Of a stretch of DNA of 64,000 nt, positions 1 to 8,548 are shown one piece after another. Positions within the stretch are counted from its first letter, which is position 1. The number at the start of each line of letters is the position of its first letter. The notes below the pieces were generated by a model that had not been told where the DNA came from, ran no database searches, and worked only from the letters and a program-made list of their open reading frames with translations. This DNA comes from Streptomyces lomondensis. GTDB taxonomy: Bacteria; Actinomycetota; Actinomycetes; Streptomycetales; Streptomycetaceae. The stretch lies in contig NZ_BMWC01000004.1 in NCBI RefSeq assembly GCF_014651035.1, forward strand, positions 310,001-374,000, written 5' to 3'. The translations under genes and the position numbers were made by a program.

Positions 1-618
1 GAAACGGTGCGGGCGCTGCTGCCCGACGGACTGAGCGTGGACGAGTACGACGGGGCGGCCTGGGTGGGGCTCACCCCCTTCGTCATGGCGGACGTGCGCC
101 CGCACGGCGTCCCCGCCGCGCTGCCGGGCCTCCCGACGTTCGCCGAGACCAATCTGCGGACCTACGTCCGGCACCGGGACGGGCGGGACGGACTGTGGTT
201 CCTGACCATCGAGGTCGCCTGCCCGCTGATGCTGGCGGCCCGCGCGATCGGCGCGCCGTACCACCAGGGCACCCTGCGTGTCTCCACGGACGGCGGCACG
301 GTCGCGTACGGCGGTTCGAGAGGGACCGGCCGGCCCTCCTACCGCCTCGTCGTCCGCCCCGGCGCTCCGATCGAGCCGGCGGAGCGGGACGTGTGGCTGA
401 CCTCGCGCTGGCGGGCGTACACCCGCCTCGGCCTGCTCTGGGAGACGCCCGTCGAGCACGAGCCGTGGCCGCTGGCCGAAGCCAGGGCCGACGTACTGGA
501 GGAGACACTGACCACCGCCGTCGGGCTGCCCGCGCCGGGGGGCGAGCCGGTGGTGCACTTCTCGGAGGGCGTCAGGGACGTGCGGCTCGGACCGTCCCGG
601 CCGTGTCGGCGCGCATGA
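1..618 (+). CDS. DUF2071 (YqjF-like) family protein, 5' end outside the window
   Basis: The frame is open from the first base and the visible part covers about 205 residues. It contains the family's early core (VRALLPDGLSVDEYDGAAWV, then GLTPF) and its closing signature (VHFSEGVRDVRLG). DUF2071 proteins normally have about 15-25 more N-terminal residues, so the true start lies left of base 1; the GTG at 7 falls inside the conserved domain. The molecular role of the family is unknown. The TGA at 616-618 overlaps the ATG of a hemerythrin-like fragment (ATGA), so the two may once have been co-transcribed. The family call is fairly safe; no function is claimed. Confidence 0.8.
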   Translation, partial: ETVRALLPDGLSVDEYDGAAWVGLTPFVMADVRPHGVPAALPGLPTFAETNLRTYVRHRDGRDGLWFLTIEVACPLMLAARAIGAPYHQGTLRVSTDGGTVAYGGSRGTGRPSYRLVVRPGAPIEPAERDVWLTSRWRAYTRLGLLWETPVEHEPWPLAEARADVLEETLTTAVGLPAPGGEPVVHFSEGVRDVRLGPSRPCRRA

Positions 619-918
619 CCGCCGAGGAGGAGGTTGTCCACCCCTTCGCCCGGCGGTCGCTGCCGGGCGGCGAGGAGGTCGTCGAGGACCGTCTCGCCGA
701 GGAGCGGGCGGCCAAGGAGACCCTCGCCGCCCCGGACGGCATGGGCACCGACGACCCCGAGTTCCTGAAGGAGCGCTACGAGTTCCCGCATCTCCGCCGC
801 AGCACGGACGTCACCGGCCTCGCCGCCATGGCCAGGCCTGAGTCCGCGCCGCCGTCGCAGGCCGGCCTGCGTACGCGTGCCGATGCCGGCCTGCCGGTGG
901 CCGAGGAGCACGGGACCC
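615..918 (+). pseudogene. Decayed hemerythrin (HHE) domain gene
   Basis: From the ATG at 615 the frame reads MTAEEEVVHPFARRSLPGG, then EEERAAKETL-like residues, then MGTDDPEFL and EFPHLRR, in the order found in actinobacterial hemerythrin HHE proteins. The first helix and its metal ligands are missing. About 20 residues between the DPEFL and EFPHLR blocks are also gone, and after about residue 75 the similarity fades into sequence antisense to the 3' end of the downstream kinase gene. The frame has no stop of its own and runs on into that gene's shadow. I read it as a remnant with a 5' loss, an internal deletion and no proper end. The right boundary is approximate. Confidence 0.55.
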
Positions 919-920
919 CC

Positions 921-3263
921 TCATCCGCCGGTGAGTGTGCCGTCGGCCGACGTGACCGTGATGGCGGTGGTGCGGCCGTCCGGAGCGATCCGGAGGACGG
1001 GGATCGCCTTGTTCTTCGGGGCGCCGTCGCTGCCGAGGGCGATCCAGCCGCTCGCGCCGGGCAGCGGCCCCTGCTCCCGCAGCCGGGCGAGCGTCCGGTG
1101 CACGTCGGTGACCGTGGGGTGCGGCACCGCGGGAGTCTCCCGGACCGCCCGGGCCGCGGTCAGCAGGGCGTCGTACATCATGATGGCCCGGCCGTCCTCC
1201 AGGTCCCCGTGCCGGAACGTGTCGGTGAACGTGCCGTCGCGGAAGGGCGCCGCGAGCTTCAGGTCGAAGGCCTCCGGTGCCACGTCCCAGGCCCGGGGAT
1301 GGGCGAGGCCGGTGTGGAGCAGGTCGATGCCGCCCTTGCCGAGCGCGTCGGCGAGATCCCGCGCGCCGAAGCCGTTCGTGTGCCTGATCATCATGGTGTC
1401 GTCGCCCGACATCACGGTGATCCGGTGGTCCTTGCAGGGGCGTGCGGCGAGGGCGGTCAGGAGCCGCGGCAGTGTGGTCCCGCGGCCCGCGAAGTAGACG
1501 ACGTCCGGCCGTACCGCGCACACGTCCGCGAGCCGGGCGCGGAAGCCGGCCAGGCCGGACCGCGAGGAGTCGAACAGGGTGGGTTCCGCGCGGACGAGCC
1601 GGTCCGCCGGGATCCGGGCGCGGAACTGCTGGGCGAGGGTGCTCGTGTACTGGTCGCCGGGGGCGACGTCCTGCACGAACAGGATCCGGGCGCGGGCCAG
1701 TTTCCCGGTCGACAGGTGCTGGACGGCGGCCGCCGCCTGGTCGGCGTTGGTGGGCGCGATACGTGCCAGGCCGGGAACGGCGGCCCAGGAGTCGGCCGTG
1801 AGGACCGAGCCGAACGCGGGGAGGCCGCCGGCCGTCAGCTCCTCCACCATGTCCTGACTCGAGGCGGTGCTGCCGCCCAGGCCGAGTGTCGCCACGATCC
1901 GCTGGGCGCGCCGGGCCCCGAGTACCTGCCCGACCGCGTGGTTGCGCTGCTGGGCGGTGCCTCCCGTGTGGCCGAACAGCAGCCGGACCGAGGCGCCGTC
2001 CGGCGGGGCGCCGAGTCTGCCGTTGGTCCTGAGCTGGGCGAGGTGGGCGCCCTCCAGATCGCGCCGGACCGCCTCCATCGCGCCGCTGCCGTCGAACTCC
2101 TGGGTGATCGGCGTCAGATACACCATCGACACGTACGGCCGGCCGCCCGGCTTCGCGGCGGCCGCGACGACCCGCCGGTTCTCCGCGGCGATCCGCTCCA
2201 GGACCGGCGCGACGGCCCGGCTCGACGAGGAGCGCAGCCCCGCGGGCGACGCGTCCGTGTCCAGCAGACCGACACATCGGCGCATACGGCCCTCGCCGAT
2301 GGCGGTCAGCCCCTCGGCGCACGGCAGCACCGCCGACGGCGTCGACGGCGGCACATCACCCGCGAGCAGCAGGGTGGTGAGGACGGCCAGCGCGGCGACC
2401 GCCGCTCTCCCGGGGCGCCGGCGCCGGCGTGACGGCGCGCTGCCGACCGCGTCGACGCCCTGCTCGGCGGCCCTGGCCGCCAGGCGGAGCACCTCGTCCA
2501 GGCCGGGCCGCCGCGCGGGGTCCTTCGCCAGACAGCGAGCCACCAGTGCGCGCAGCGGCCCGGGAACACCGCCCAGTTCCGGCTCCTGGTGCACCACCGC
2601 GAAGGCGACCGCGATCGGCTCCAGACCCGCCGCCTCCGGGTCCTCGAAGGGGCTGCGGCCCGACGCCGCGAACGCCAGGACGCCACCGAGCGCGAACACG
2701 TCCGTCGCCGGGGAGACGGCCTGGGCCGCGATCAGCTGCTCCGGCGCCATGAAGGCCGGGGTCCCCACCATCGCGCCGCTGCGGGTCAGCGCCCGGCTCT
2801 GGACGACGGAACGGGCGATGCCGAAGTCGATGACCCGCACGCCGTCCTCGGCGAGCAGGACGTTGGCGGGCTTCAGGTCCCGGTGCACGATCCCCTGCCG
2901 GTGGATGTCGCGCAGCGCCTCCGCCAGCTGTCCCGCCAGCCGGACCACGTCGGCCGCGGGCAGCGGACCGCCGGACCGCACGCGGGCGTCCAGGGAGTCG
3001 CCGACGACGTACTGGGTGGCCAGCCAGGGCGGATCGCCGTCCGGGTCGGCATCCACCACGGGCGCGGTGAAGGCCCCGCTCACCTTGCGGGCCGCCGCCA
3101 CTTCGCGCCGGAACCGGGCCCGGAACTGCGGTTCGTCCGCGTACTCGGGCCGGATCACCTTCAGCGCCACCCGCCGCCCGGCGGGGGTGCGCGCGAGGTA
3201 CACCACCCCCATTCCGCCGGCGCCGAGGCGCCGTTCCACGGTGAACTCCCCGATCCGCCGCAC
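921..3263 (-). CDS. Membrane Ser/Thr protein kinase with extracytoplasmic ligand-binding-protein-like domain
   Basis: This 780-residue protein has a complete Hanks-type kinase domain at the N-terminus: glycine loop LGAGGMGVVY at 13-22, ATP lysine K35, helix-C glutamate E54, HRD at 127-129, DFG at 146-148 and a GTPAFMAPEQ activation-segment motif. A short basic stretch (SRRRRRPGR) and a single hydrophobic segment (AAVAALAVLTTLLLAG) follow near residues 285-300. The remaining 470 or so residues resemble the periplasmic-binding-protein fold of branched-chain amino-acid/ANF receptors (blocks such as YLTPI, LGARRAQRIVATLG and VYFAGRG). The likely role is a receptor kinase that senses an extracellular small ligand. 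The start is GTG at 3263; the gene diverges from terC. Confidence 0.88.
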   Translation of the reverse strand: MRRIGEFTVERRLGAGGMGVVYLARTPAGRRVALKVIRPEYADEPQFRARFRREVAAARKVSGAFTAPVVDADPDGDPPWLATQYVVGDSLDARVRSGGPLPAADVVRLAGQLAEALRDIHRQGIVHRDLKPANVLLAEDGVRVIDFGIARSVVQSRALTRSGAMVGTPAFMAPEQLIAAQAVSPATDVFALGGVLAFAASGRSPFEDPEAAGLEPIAVAFAVVHQEPELGGVPGPLRALVARCLAKDPARRPGLDEVLRLAARAAEQGVDAVGSAPSRRRRRPGRAAVAALAVLTTLLLAGDVPPSTPSAVLPCAEGLTAIGEGRMRRCVGLLDTDASPAGLRSSSSRAVAPVLERIAAENRRVVAAAAKPGGRPYVSMVYLTPITQEFDGSGAMEAVRRDLEGAHLAQLRTNGRLGAPPDGASVRLLFGHTGGTAQQRNHAVGQVLGARRAQRIVATLGLGGSTASSQDMVEELTAGGLPAFGSVLTADSWAAVPGLARIAPTNADQAAAAVQHLSTGKLARARILFVQDVAPGDQYTSTLAQQFRARIPADRLVRAEPTLFDSSRSGLAGFRARLADVCAVRPDVVYFAGRGTTLPRLLTALAARPCKDHRITVMSGDDTMMIRHTNGFGARDLADALGKGGIDLLHTGLAHPRAWDVAPEAFDLKLAAPFRDGTFTDTFRHGDLEDGRAIMMYDALLTAARAVRETPAVPHPTVTDVHRTLARLREQGPLPGASGWIALGSDGAPKNKAIPVLRIAPDGRTTAITVTSADGTLTGG

Positions 3264-3472
3264 CCCGCCAACGTAGCGGCGCCGGCGGCCCGCGGTTTCC
3301 GCCTTCCCGGGGTACGTCCTCGATCAGCACACCTTCAGGTGAAGCGGCACGGGTCGGCCGGTGCCGACGGCGGGGCCTGTGCAGAGGCCGAGGAGACAAC
3401 CGCTGCCGGTCCGTCCAGACTCGAAGGAGGAGAGGGAGTCTTCCGGTCGACCGGGTCTGCGAGGGCCGGGCT

Positions 3473-4450
3473 GTGCATGATGTGCCGCTGTGGCTGTGGA
3501 TGGTGTTCGTCGTCACCGTGCTGGTGTCGCTGGCAATCGATCTGCTGGCGCATCGGCACGCGCACGTCATCGGCTTCCGGGAGGCCGCCGCCTGGAGCGG
3601 GGTGTGGGTGGGGCTGGCGGTCGTCTTCGGCGCCGCCGTCTTCCTCGTGGTGGGCACCACCGCCGGAGTGGAGTACACCACCGCCTGGCTGCTGGAGAAG
3701 AGCCTGTCGGTGGACAACCTCTTCGTCTTCGCGCTGATCTTCGGCTACTTCCGGGTGCCCCGCGCCTACCAGCACCGGGTGCTCTTCCTCGGAGTGCTCG
3801 GCGCCCTGGTCTTCCGGGGGCTCTTCCTGGCCGCCGGTGTGGCGGTGGTCAGCCGCTTCACCGCTGTGCTGTTCGTCTTCGCCGCCATCCTCTTCTACAG
3901 CACGTACAAGATCCTCAGGGAGGAGGACGACAGCTTCGACCCCGGCAAGAGCATCGCCGTACGCCTGCTGCGCAAGCTCGTCCCCGTGCGGGACGAGTAC
4001 GCCGGCACCCACTTCTTCGTACGGGAGGCGGGCCGGCGCGTCGCCACCCCGCTGCTCGCCGTGGTCGCCGCGATCGAGGCCGCCGACCTGGTCTTCGCCG
4101 TGGACAGCGTGCCCGCGGTGCTGGCCGTCAGCAGTGACGCGTTCATCGTCTACACCAGCAACGCCTTCGCCATCCTCGGCCTGCGGGCCCTGTACTTCAT
4201 GCTCGCCGGCCTGCTGGACCGCTTCCACTACCTCAGCAAGGGCCTGGCGCTGATCCTCGCCTTCATCGGCGTCAAGCTCATCCTCCAGGCGTCCCACAAG
4301 CTGATCAGCCCCGACGTGCCCGAGATCCCCTCCCCGCTCAGCCTCGCCGTCATCGCCACCGTCCTGGCGATCTCCGTCGCGCTGAGCATGCTGCGTCCCC
4401 CACCGGCCGAGCACGCCGGCGACCGCCAAAACATCCTAAAGCGGGATTAA
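3473..4450 (+). CDS. TerC/Alx family integral membrane protein
   Basis: This 325-residue polytopic membrane protein has about nine hydrophobic segments. It carries the TerC signature acidic residues in membrane segments: E75 and D81 in EKSLSVDNLF, and D205 and D211 in ADLVFAVDSVPA. Members of the family act in tellurium resistance or export Mn2+ (MntY/Alx-type), so metal export is the best guess here. The GTG at 3473 follows GAGGG with 7-nt spacing. The 209 bp back to the divergent kinase must hold both promoters. In other bacteria TerC genes often follow a Mn-sensing riboswitch, but I could not recognise one here. A small gene follows 10 bp downstream. Confidence 0.9.
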   Translation: MHDVPLWLWMVFVVTVLVSLAIDLLAHRHAHVIGFREAAAWSGVWVGLAVVFGAAVFLVVGTTAGVEYTTAWLLEKSLSVDNLFVFALIFGYFRVPRAYQHRVLFLGVLGALVFRGLFLAAGVAVVSRFTAVLFVFAAILFYSTYKILREEDDSFDPGKSIAVRLLRKLVPVRDEYAGTHFFVREAGRRVATPLLAVVAAIEAADLVFAVDSVPAVLAVSSDAFIVYTSNAFAILGLRALYFMLAGLLDRFHYLSKGLALILAFIGVKLILQASHKLISPDVPEIPSPLSLAVIATVLAISVALSMLRPPPAEHAGDRQNILKRD

Positions 4451-4460
4451 AATCGGCGTT

Positions 4461-4697
4461 ATGAGCAGCGACAAAGAGCCAAGAGCGGCCTCACGTTCCC
4501 GGTACGTCTGCCGCTCCTGCAAGCAGCCGGTGGACGCCGTGATGGAACGGCACAAGACGATGGGCGTCTTCGTCCCCGTCTGGGTGGCGGGCCCCTGCCA
4601 CAACCGGCGGTGCGAGGAGTACGTACCGGAACAGGTGCCGGTCACCTCGGTGCGGGGTGCGACCTGGCAGCACCTGACCGGCTGGAAGCGCGACTGA
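4461..4697 (+). CDS. Small protein with two cysteine pairs (hypothetical)
   Basis: This 78-residue protein begins at the ATG at 4461, 10 bp after the terC stop, so it is probably co-transcribed with terC. It has two Cys pairs about 31 residues apart, CRSC near residues 19-22 and CHNRRC near 53-58, suggesting a zinc-ribbon-like knuckle. No other domain is recognised. The immediate 5' flank has no strong ribosome-binding site. A perfect hairpin follows the gene. It is called coding because of its G/C-biased third codon positions and the paired cysteines; no function is proposed. Confidence 0.6.
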   Translation: MSSDKEPRAASRSRYVCRSCKQPVDAVMERHKTMGVFVPVWVAGPCHNRRCEEYVPEQVPVTSVRGATWQHLTGWKRD

Positions 4698-4743
4698 ACG
4701 ACCGACGCCGTCAGCGGGCGGCGACAGCCGGTCTGTCTCGACG

Positions 4744-4762
4744 TGCGCACGGGGCGTGCGCA
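4744..4762. terminator. Perfect hairpin between convergent genes
   Basis: TGCGCACG at 4744-4751 and CGTGCGCA at 4755-4762 form an 8-bp perfect stem around a GGG loop. It lies between the stop at 4697 and the convergent stop at 4778, so it could terminate transcription from both sides. There is no U-tract, as is usual in Streptomyces. Confidence 0.5.
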
Positions 4763-4777
4763 GGGTGGGGGCGGGGG

Positions 4778-5440
4778 TCAGCCGGCTTGCGGGTTCTCGC
4801 GTCGACGCAGCACGTCGTAGCCCACGAACTCGAAGAGCCGGGTGCCGGGGCGCAGGGGGCGGGGCGTGCCGGTGAAGCGGTGCACACCGACCCCGTAGCC
4901 GACCCCCGGTTCCGACAGCCACTCTTGTGCGAAGCCCTGCTCGGCGAACCGGTCACAGATCATGGGCACGCGGTCGGGGGCGGCCCGGTTGCGGGTCCAG
5001 ACCACCGTGCCCCCGGTCGTGCACAACTGATCGCAGACGCTGATGGTGTGTTCGATGTCGCCGTCGGTGATGTTTCCGAAGACGCCGCAGATGAGAACGA
5101 GGTCCGCGGGGGCCATGTCCCGGTACTGGTCGATGAGGGAGGCGTCGCCGGTCACCACCTCGACGCCCTCCAGCCCCGCCAGGCGGGCCGTCTCCGACGC
5201 CGCGGCGGTGTTGCGGGGGTCCAACTCGACCAGTCTCGCCCGCACGTCGTGACGGCGCGGATGGTCGGACAGGACGTGGAGGAGGTCGCGACCGTCCCCG
5301 GCGCACAGGCTGATCACCTTCAGCGGCCCGGCCGGCGCACGGTCCAGGGCGGCCCGGATCCGCGATCGAACGGTCCGCAGCCGCCGGGCCATCCAGGAGT
5401 CCGCCACCTCGTACTCGTCGTGCCAGGCGTTCCAGTCCAT
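4778..5440 (-). CDS. Class I SAM-dependent methyltransferase, substrate unknown
   Basis: This 220-residue protein has a Rossmann methyltransferase core. Motif I is ISLCAGDGRD near residues 44-53, an acidic ribose-binding residue sits in LVELDPRN near 70-77, and VVTGDAS and DLVLICGVFGNI follow. The unusual motif I (CAGDGRD) and the GVFGNI strand recur in a group of uncharacterised actinobacterial methyltransferases, as far as I remember. The protein lacks an obvious substrate domain and is not in an operon: it stands alone between a convergent hairpin and a DUF6223-like gene read in the same direction. The ATG at 5440 has no clear Shine-Dalgarno sequence. Confidence 0.75.
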   Translation of the reverse strand: MDWNAWHDEYEVADSWMARRLRTVRSRIRAALDRAPAGPLKVISLCAGDGRDLLHVLSDHPRRHDVRARLVELDPRNTAAASETARLAGLEGVEVVTGDASLIDQYRDMAPADLVLICGVFGNITDGDIEHTISVCDQLCTTGGTVVWTRNRAAPDRVPMICDRFAEQGFAQEWLSEPGVGYGVGVHRFTGTPRPLRPGTRLFEFVGYDVLRRRENPQAG

Positions 5441-5497
5441 TGCCGCACTCTACGGCCGGGGGGCCTTTGCCGGTAAGGAGAGGAACCTCCCGTGCGG

Positions 5498-5903
5498 TCA
5501 GCCGGTGCGGCGGGAGCGGGTCAGGGCCAGTGCGCCGAGGGACGTACCGGTCAGCCCCATCAGCAGGGCCACGTAGGCCCCGCCCAGCCCGTTGCCGGAA
5601 CCGAGGCCGCCGTCGGCGGTGGCCGCGACCAAGCCGCCGAGGGCCATGCCGGCCGCCCCCGCCACCGTGGCGAGCCTGGCGCCGAGGGGTCCCCCTGCCG
5701 GTGCCGAGACGACCGGCCGGGCGGGCCGGCACCCGCCAGGCGCAGACCACACCGGCCAGCCCCGACAGGGCCCCCGTGGCGGCCCCCAGCCGCCCGAGGT
5801 CGAAGTCGTAGGCCGCGACGGGCCGGGCCGAGGCCGGCGCGGTCGGCACGAGGCCTGTGAGCAGGGCGGTCACAGCGGTGGCAAGCAGACGGCGAACAGA
5901 CAT
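5498..5903 (-). pseudogene. DUF6223-like small membrane protein, single-base frameshift
   Basis: The 5' half (ATG at 5903) encodes MSVRRLLATAVTALL, a signal-like segment, and ends in GLAGVVCAWRVPA. The 3' half, in another frame, encodes GMALGGLVAATADGGLGSG and GTSLGALALTRSRRTG before the stop at 5498. Joined, they match the architecture of the actinobacterial DUF6223 family: signal peptide and three or four hydrophobic segments, about 135 residues. The span of 406 nt is one base out of frame, and the two readings meet near a run of five C at about 5691-5695. A one-base indel in that run would restore the gene, so this may be true decay or a sequencing error. Confidence 0.65.
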
Positions 5904-5965
5904 CACGTGGTCCTGGCCTACGAGTCCGGCCCGGTGGCCCCGCGCGGCTCCTGACGCCCCCCGGC

Positions 5966-7009
5966 TCACTGGAACGCGGGGACGACCTCCTTGATGAACA
6001 GCTCCAGGGACCTGCGCTTCTCCTCGTGCGACATGCCGTTGTCGATCCAGAAGCTGTACTCGTCGACGCCGAGTTCCTCATAGGCGCGCAGCCGCTCGAC
6101 GACCTCGGCCGGGGTGCCGATCATCGCGGTCCGGCGCAGCGACTCCGGCCGGAACTCCGGGCGGTCCGCGAACTTCGACTCCGGGCTGGGCGGCAGGAAC
6201 CCGTTCCGGGGCGTGGTCTTGTTGCCGAACCAGGCGTCGAAGGTCCGGTAGAAGCGGTTGATCGCCTCCGCGGCCGGGCGCCAGCCGTCGGGCTCGTCGG
6301 GGGAGTGGACGTGCGTGTGCCGCAGCACCATCAGATCGGGACGCGGCACCTCCGGATGGTTCGCCACGGCGGTGTCGAACTTCCCCTTGAGCGCGACCAC
6401 TTCCTCGTCGCCCTTCATCAACGGCGTGACCATGACGTTGCAGCCCTGGGCCACGGCGAAGTCGTGGGAGGCGGGGTCGCGCGCGGCGATCCACATCGGC
6501 GGGGTCGGCCGCTGCACCGGCTTGGGCACGCTGGTCGAGGTCGGGAACTGCCAGATCTCGCCGTCGTGGGCGTAGTCGCCCTGCCAGAGCGCCCGGACGG
6601 CGGGCACGAGCTCGCGCAGGTGCTGTCCGCCGTCGGCGGCCGGCAGCCCACCGGCCAGTCGGTCGAACTCGAACTGGTAGGCACCCCGGGCGAGTCCGAC
6701 CTCCATGCGGCCGTTGCTGATGACGTCGAGCAGGGCGCACTCACCGGCGACCCGGAGCGGGTGCCAGAACGGGGCGATGACGGTTCCCGCGCCCAGCCGG
6801 ATGGTCGACGTCCTCGCGGCCAGGTGGGCCAGCAGCGGCATCGGGCTGGGGGAGATCGTGTACTCCATCGCATGGTGCTCGCCGATCCACACGGTGCCGA
6901 ACCCGCCGGCCTCGGCCATCAGGGTCAGTTCGGTGAGGTTCTCGAAGAGCCGGCGGTGGCTGACCTCCTCGTCCCAGCGCTCCATGTGCACGAACAACGA
7001 AAACCTCAT
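5966..7009 (-). CDS. LLM-class flavin-dependent monooxygenase
   Basis: This 347-residue protein has bacterial luciferase family features: the N-terminal strand MRFSLFVHMERWDE, GTVWIGEHHAMEY near residue 40, LGAGTVIAPFWHPLRVA near 75-90, and SNGRMEVGLARG. It should use FMNH2 and O2 to oxygenate an organic substrate. The FMNH2 would come from a reductase, and a flavin reductase gene lies in the divergent arm at 12732-13235. This is the last gene of a five-gene minus-strand operon, 51 bp after the aldehyde dehydrogenase. A GAGGAG-type site just upstream of the ATG at 7009 supports the start. The substrate is unknown; see the finding on N-heterocycle catabolism. Confidence 0.87.
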   Translation of the reverse strand: MRFSLFVHMERWDEEVSHRRLFENLTELTLMAEAGGFGTVWIGEHHAMEYTISPSPMPLLAHLAARTSTIRLGAGTVIAPFWHPLRVAGECALLDVISNGRMEVGLARGAYQFEFDRLAGGLPAADGGQHLRELVPAVRALWQGDYAHDGEIWQFPTSTSVPKPVQRPTPPMWIAARDPASHDFAVAQGCNVMVTPLMKGDEEVVALKGKFDTAVANHPEVPRPDLMVLRHTHVHSPDEPDGWRPAAEAINRFYRTFDAWFGNKTTPRNGFLPPSPESKFADRPEFRPESLRRTAMIGTPAEVVERLRAYEELGVDEYSFWIDNGMSHEEKRRSLELFIKEVVPAFQ

Positions 7010-7060
7010 GACTGCTCCTCGTCTGCTGGTGGGGTACGGCCCGCGGAGACCCGTGGCATG

Positions 7061-8548
7061 TCAGCTCCGCATCGTGAACGGGTCGGCCACGGGCTCCTCG
7101 CTCGTGTTGATCCAGACGCTCTTCAGCCGGGTGTACTCCTTGATCGCCTCGGTGCCGTGCTCGACGCCCGTACCGCTCGCCTTGAACCCCTGGCGCGGTG
7201 ACATCGGGGACATGGCCCGGTAGGTGTTGACCCACACGGTGCCGGCGTCCAGGCGGGCCGCCATCCGGTGCGCCCGGGCGAGGTTCGTCGTCCAGACACC
7301 GGCCGCGAGCCCGTAGTCGGTGTCGTTCGCCAGGCGTACGACCTCGTCCTCGGTGTCGAACGGCATGACCGCCAGGACGGGGCCGAAGATCTCCTCGCGT
7401 ACGACACGCATGCCGTTGTCCACGTCCACGAGGACGGTCGGCTCGTAGAACCAGCCGCCGAGGCCCCCGTCGGTGGCTCGCCCGCCGGTCAGTACCCGGG
7501 CGCCTTCGCCGCGTCCGAGGTCGACATACCCGGCGACCTTGTCGCGCTGGCCTTCGAAGGCCAGCGGGCCGAGTTCGGTCTTCTCGTCCAGGGGGTCGCC
7601 GATGCGGATGGTCCTGGCGCGTTCGCAGACGCGGTCGAGGAGTTCGTCGTAGACGGACCGGTGGGCGAACACCCGGCTGCCGGCGATGCAGGTCTGTCCG
7701 GCGGCGGCGAAGATGCCGGCGACGACGCCCATCGCGGCGTTCGGGAGGTTCGCGTCCTCGAAGACGATGTTGGGCGACTTGCCGCCGAGTTCGAGCGTGG
7801 AGCCGACGAACCGGCTCGCGGTCGCGGCGGCGATACGCGCCCCGGTGGCGGTGCTGCCCGTGAAGGAGATCTTCGCGAGGCCGCGGTGGTCGACCAGGGC
7901 CTGCCCGGCCTCGGCGCCGAACCCGGTGACGACGTTCACCGCGCCCGGCGGGAACCCCGCCTGGAGCGCCAGCTCGGCGAGCCTGAGCACCGTGGCCGAG
8001 GTGTGTTCCGAGGGTTTGACCACGACGGTGTTGCCGGCGCAGAGCGCGGGCGCCAGCTTGCTGCTGGTCAGCGTCAGCGGAGAGTTCCAGGGGGTGATCG
8101 CGCCGACCACGCCGAGAGGCTCCCGGGCCGTGTAGTTGAGTACCTGCCGGTCGGAGGTGGGGATGAAGTCGCCGTGGATCTTGTCGGCCAGTCCGGCGTA
8201 GTAGTGGAAGTACTCGGGCAGGACCGCCAGCTGCCCGCGCATCTCGCGCAGCAGCTTGCCGTTGTCCCGCGTCTCCATGCGGGCCAGGTCCTCGGCGTTC
8301 TCCGCGATCAGGTCCCCGAGGCGGCGCAGCAGGTGTCCGCGGCGGGTCTGGCTGAGGTCGCGCCAGCGCGGGTCCTCGAAGGCCTCCCGCGCGGCGGACA
8401 CGGCTCGCTCGATGTCGGCGGCGTTCCCGCGCGCCGCCCGGTAGAGGACCTCGCGCGTGGCCGGGTTGGTGCTCTCGAAGTACGCGCCCGACGCGGGCTC
8501 GACCCACGTCCCGCCGATGAAGTGCCGCAGCGCGGTGGGTTCAGACAT
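7061..8548 (-). CDS. NAD(P)+-dependent aldehyde dehydrogenase
   Basis: This 495-residue aldehyde dehydrogenase is full length for the family. The catalytic cysteine is C287 in GQTCIAG and the general base glutamate is E253 in LELGGKSPN; their 34-residue spacing is the usual one. PWNSPL and the FTGST nucleotide-binding motif are present. I chose the ATG at 8548 because the protein then starts MSEPTALRHFIGG, and the start overlaps the stop of the upstream hydrolase by 8 nt. It probably oxidises the semialdehyde made by the adjacent luciferase-like monooxygenase. The exact substrate cannot be read from the sequence. Confidence 0.9.
   Translation of the reverse strand: MSEPTALRHFIGGTWVEPASGAYFESTNPATREVLYRAARGNAADIERAVSAAREAFEDPRWRDLSQTRRGHLLRRLGDLIAENAEDLARMETRDNGKLLREMRGQLAVLPEYFHYYAGLADKIHGDFIPTSDRQVLNYTAREPLGVVGAITPWNSPLTLTSSKLAPALCAGNTVVVKPSEHTSATVLRLAELALQAGFPPGAVNVVTGFGAEAGQALVDHRGLAKISFTGSTATGARIAAATASRFVGSTLELGGKSPNIVFEDANLPNAAMGVVAGIFAAAGQTCIAGSRVFAHRSVYDELLDRVCERARTIRIGDPLDEKTELGPLAFEGQRDKVAGYVDLGRGEGARVLTGGRATDGGLGGWFYEPTVLVDVDNGMRVVREEIFGPVLAVMPFDTEDEVVRLANDTDYGLAAGVWTTNLARAHRMAARLDAGTVWVNTYRAMSPMSPRQGFKASGTGVEHGTEAIKEYTRLKSVWINTSEEPVADPFTMRS

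Noticed and set aside
3264..3472. Mn-sensing (yybP-ykoY) riboswitch upstream of terC
   Set aside because: Looked for because the family is often so regulated, but I could not find the conserved core or a convincing fold.
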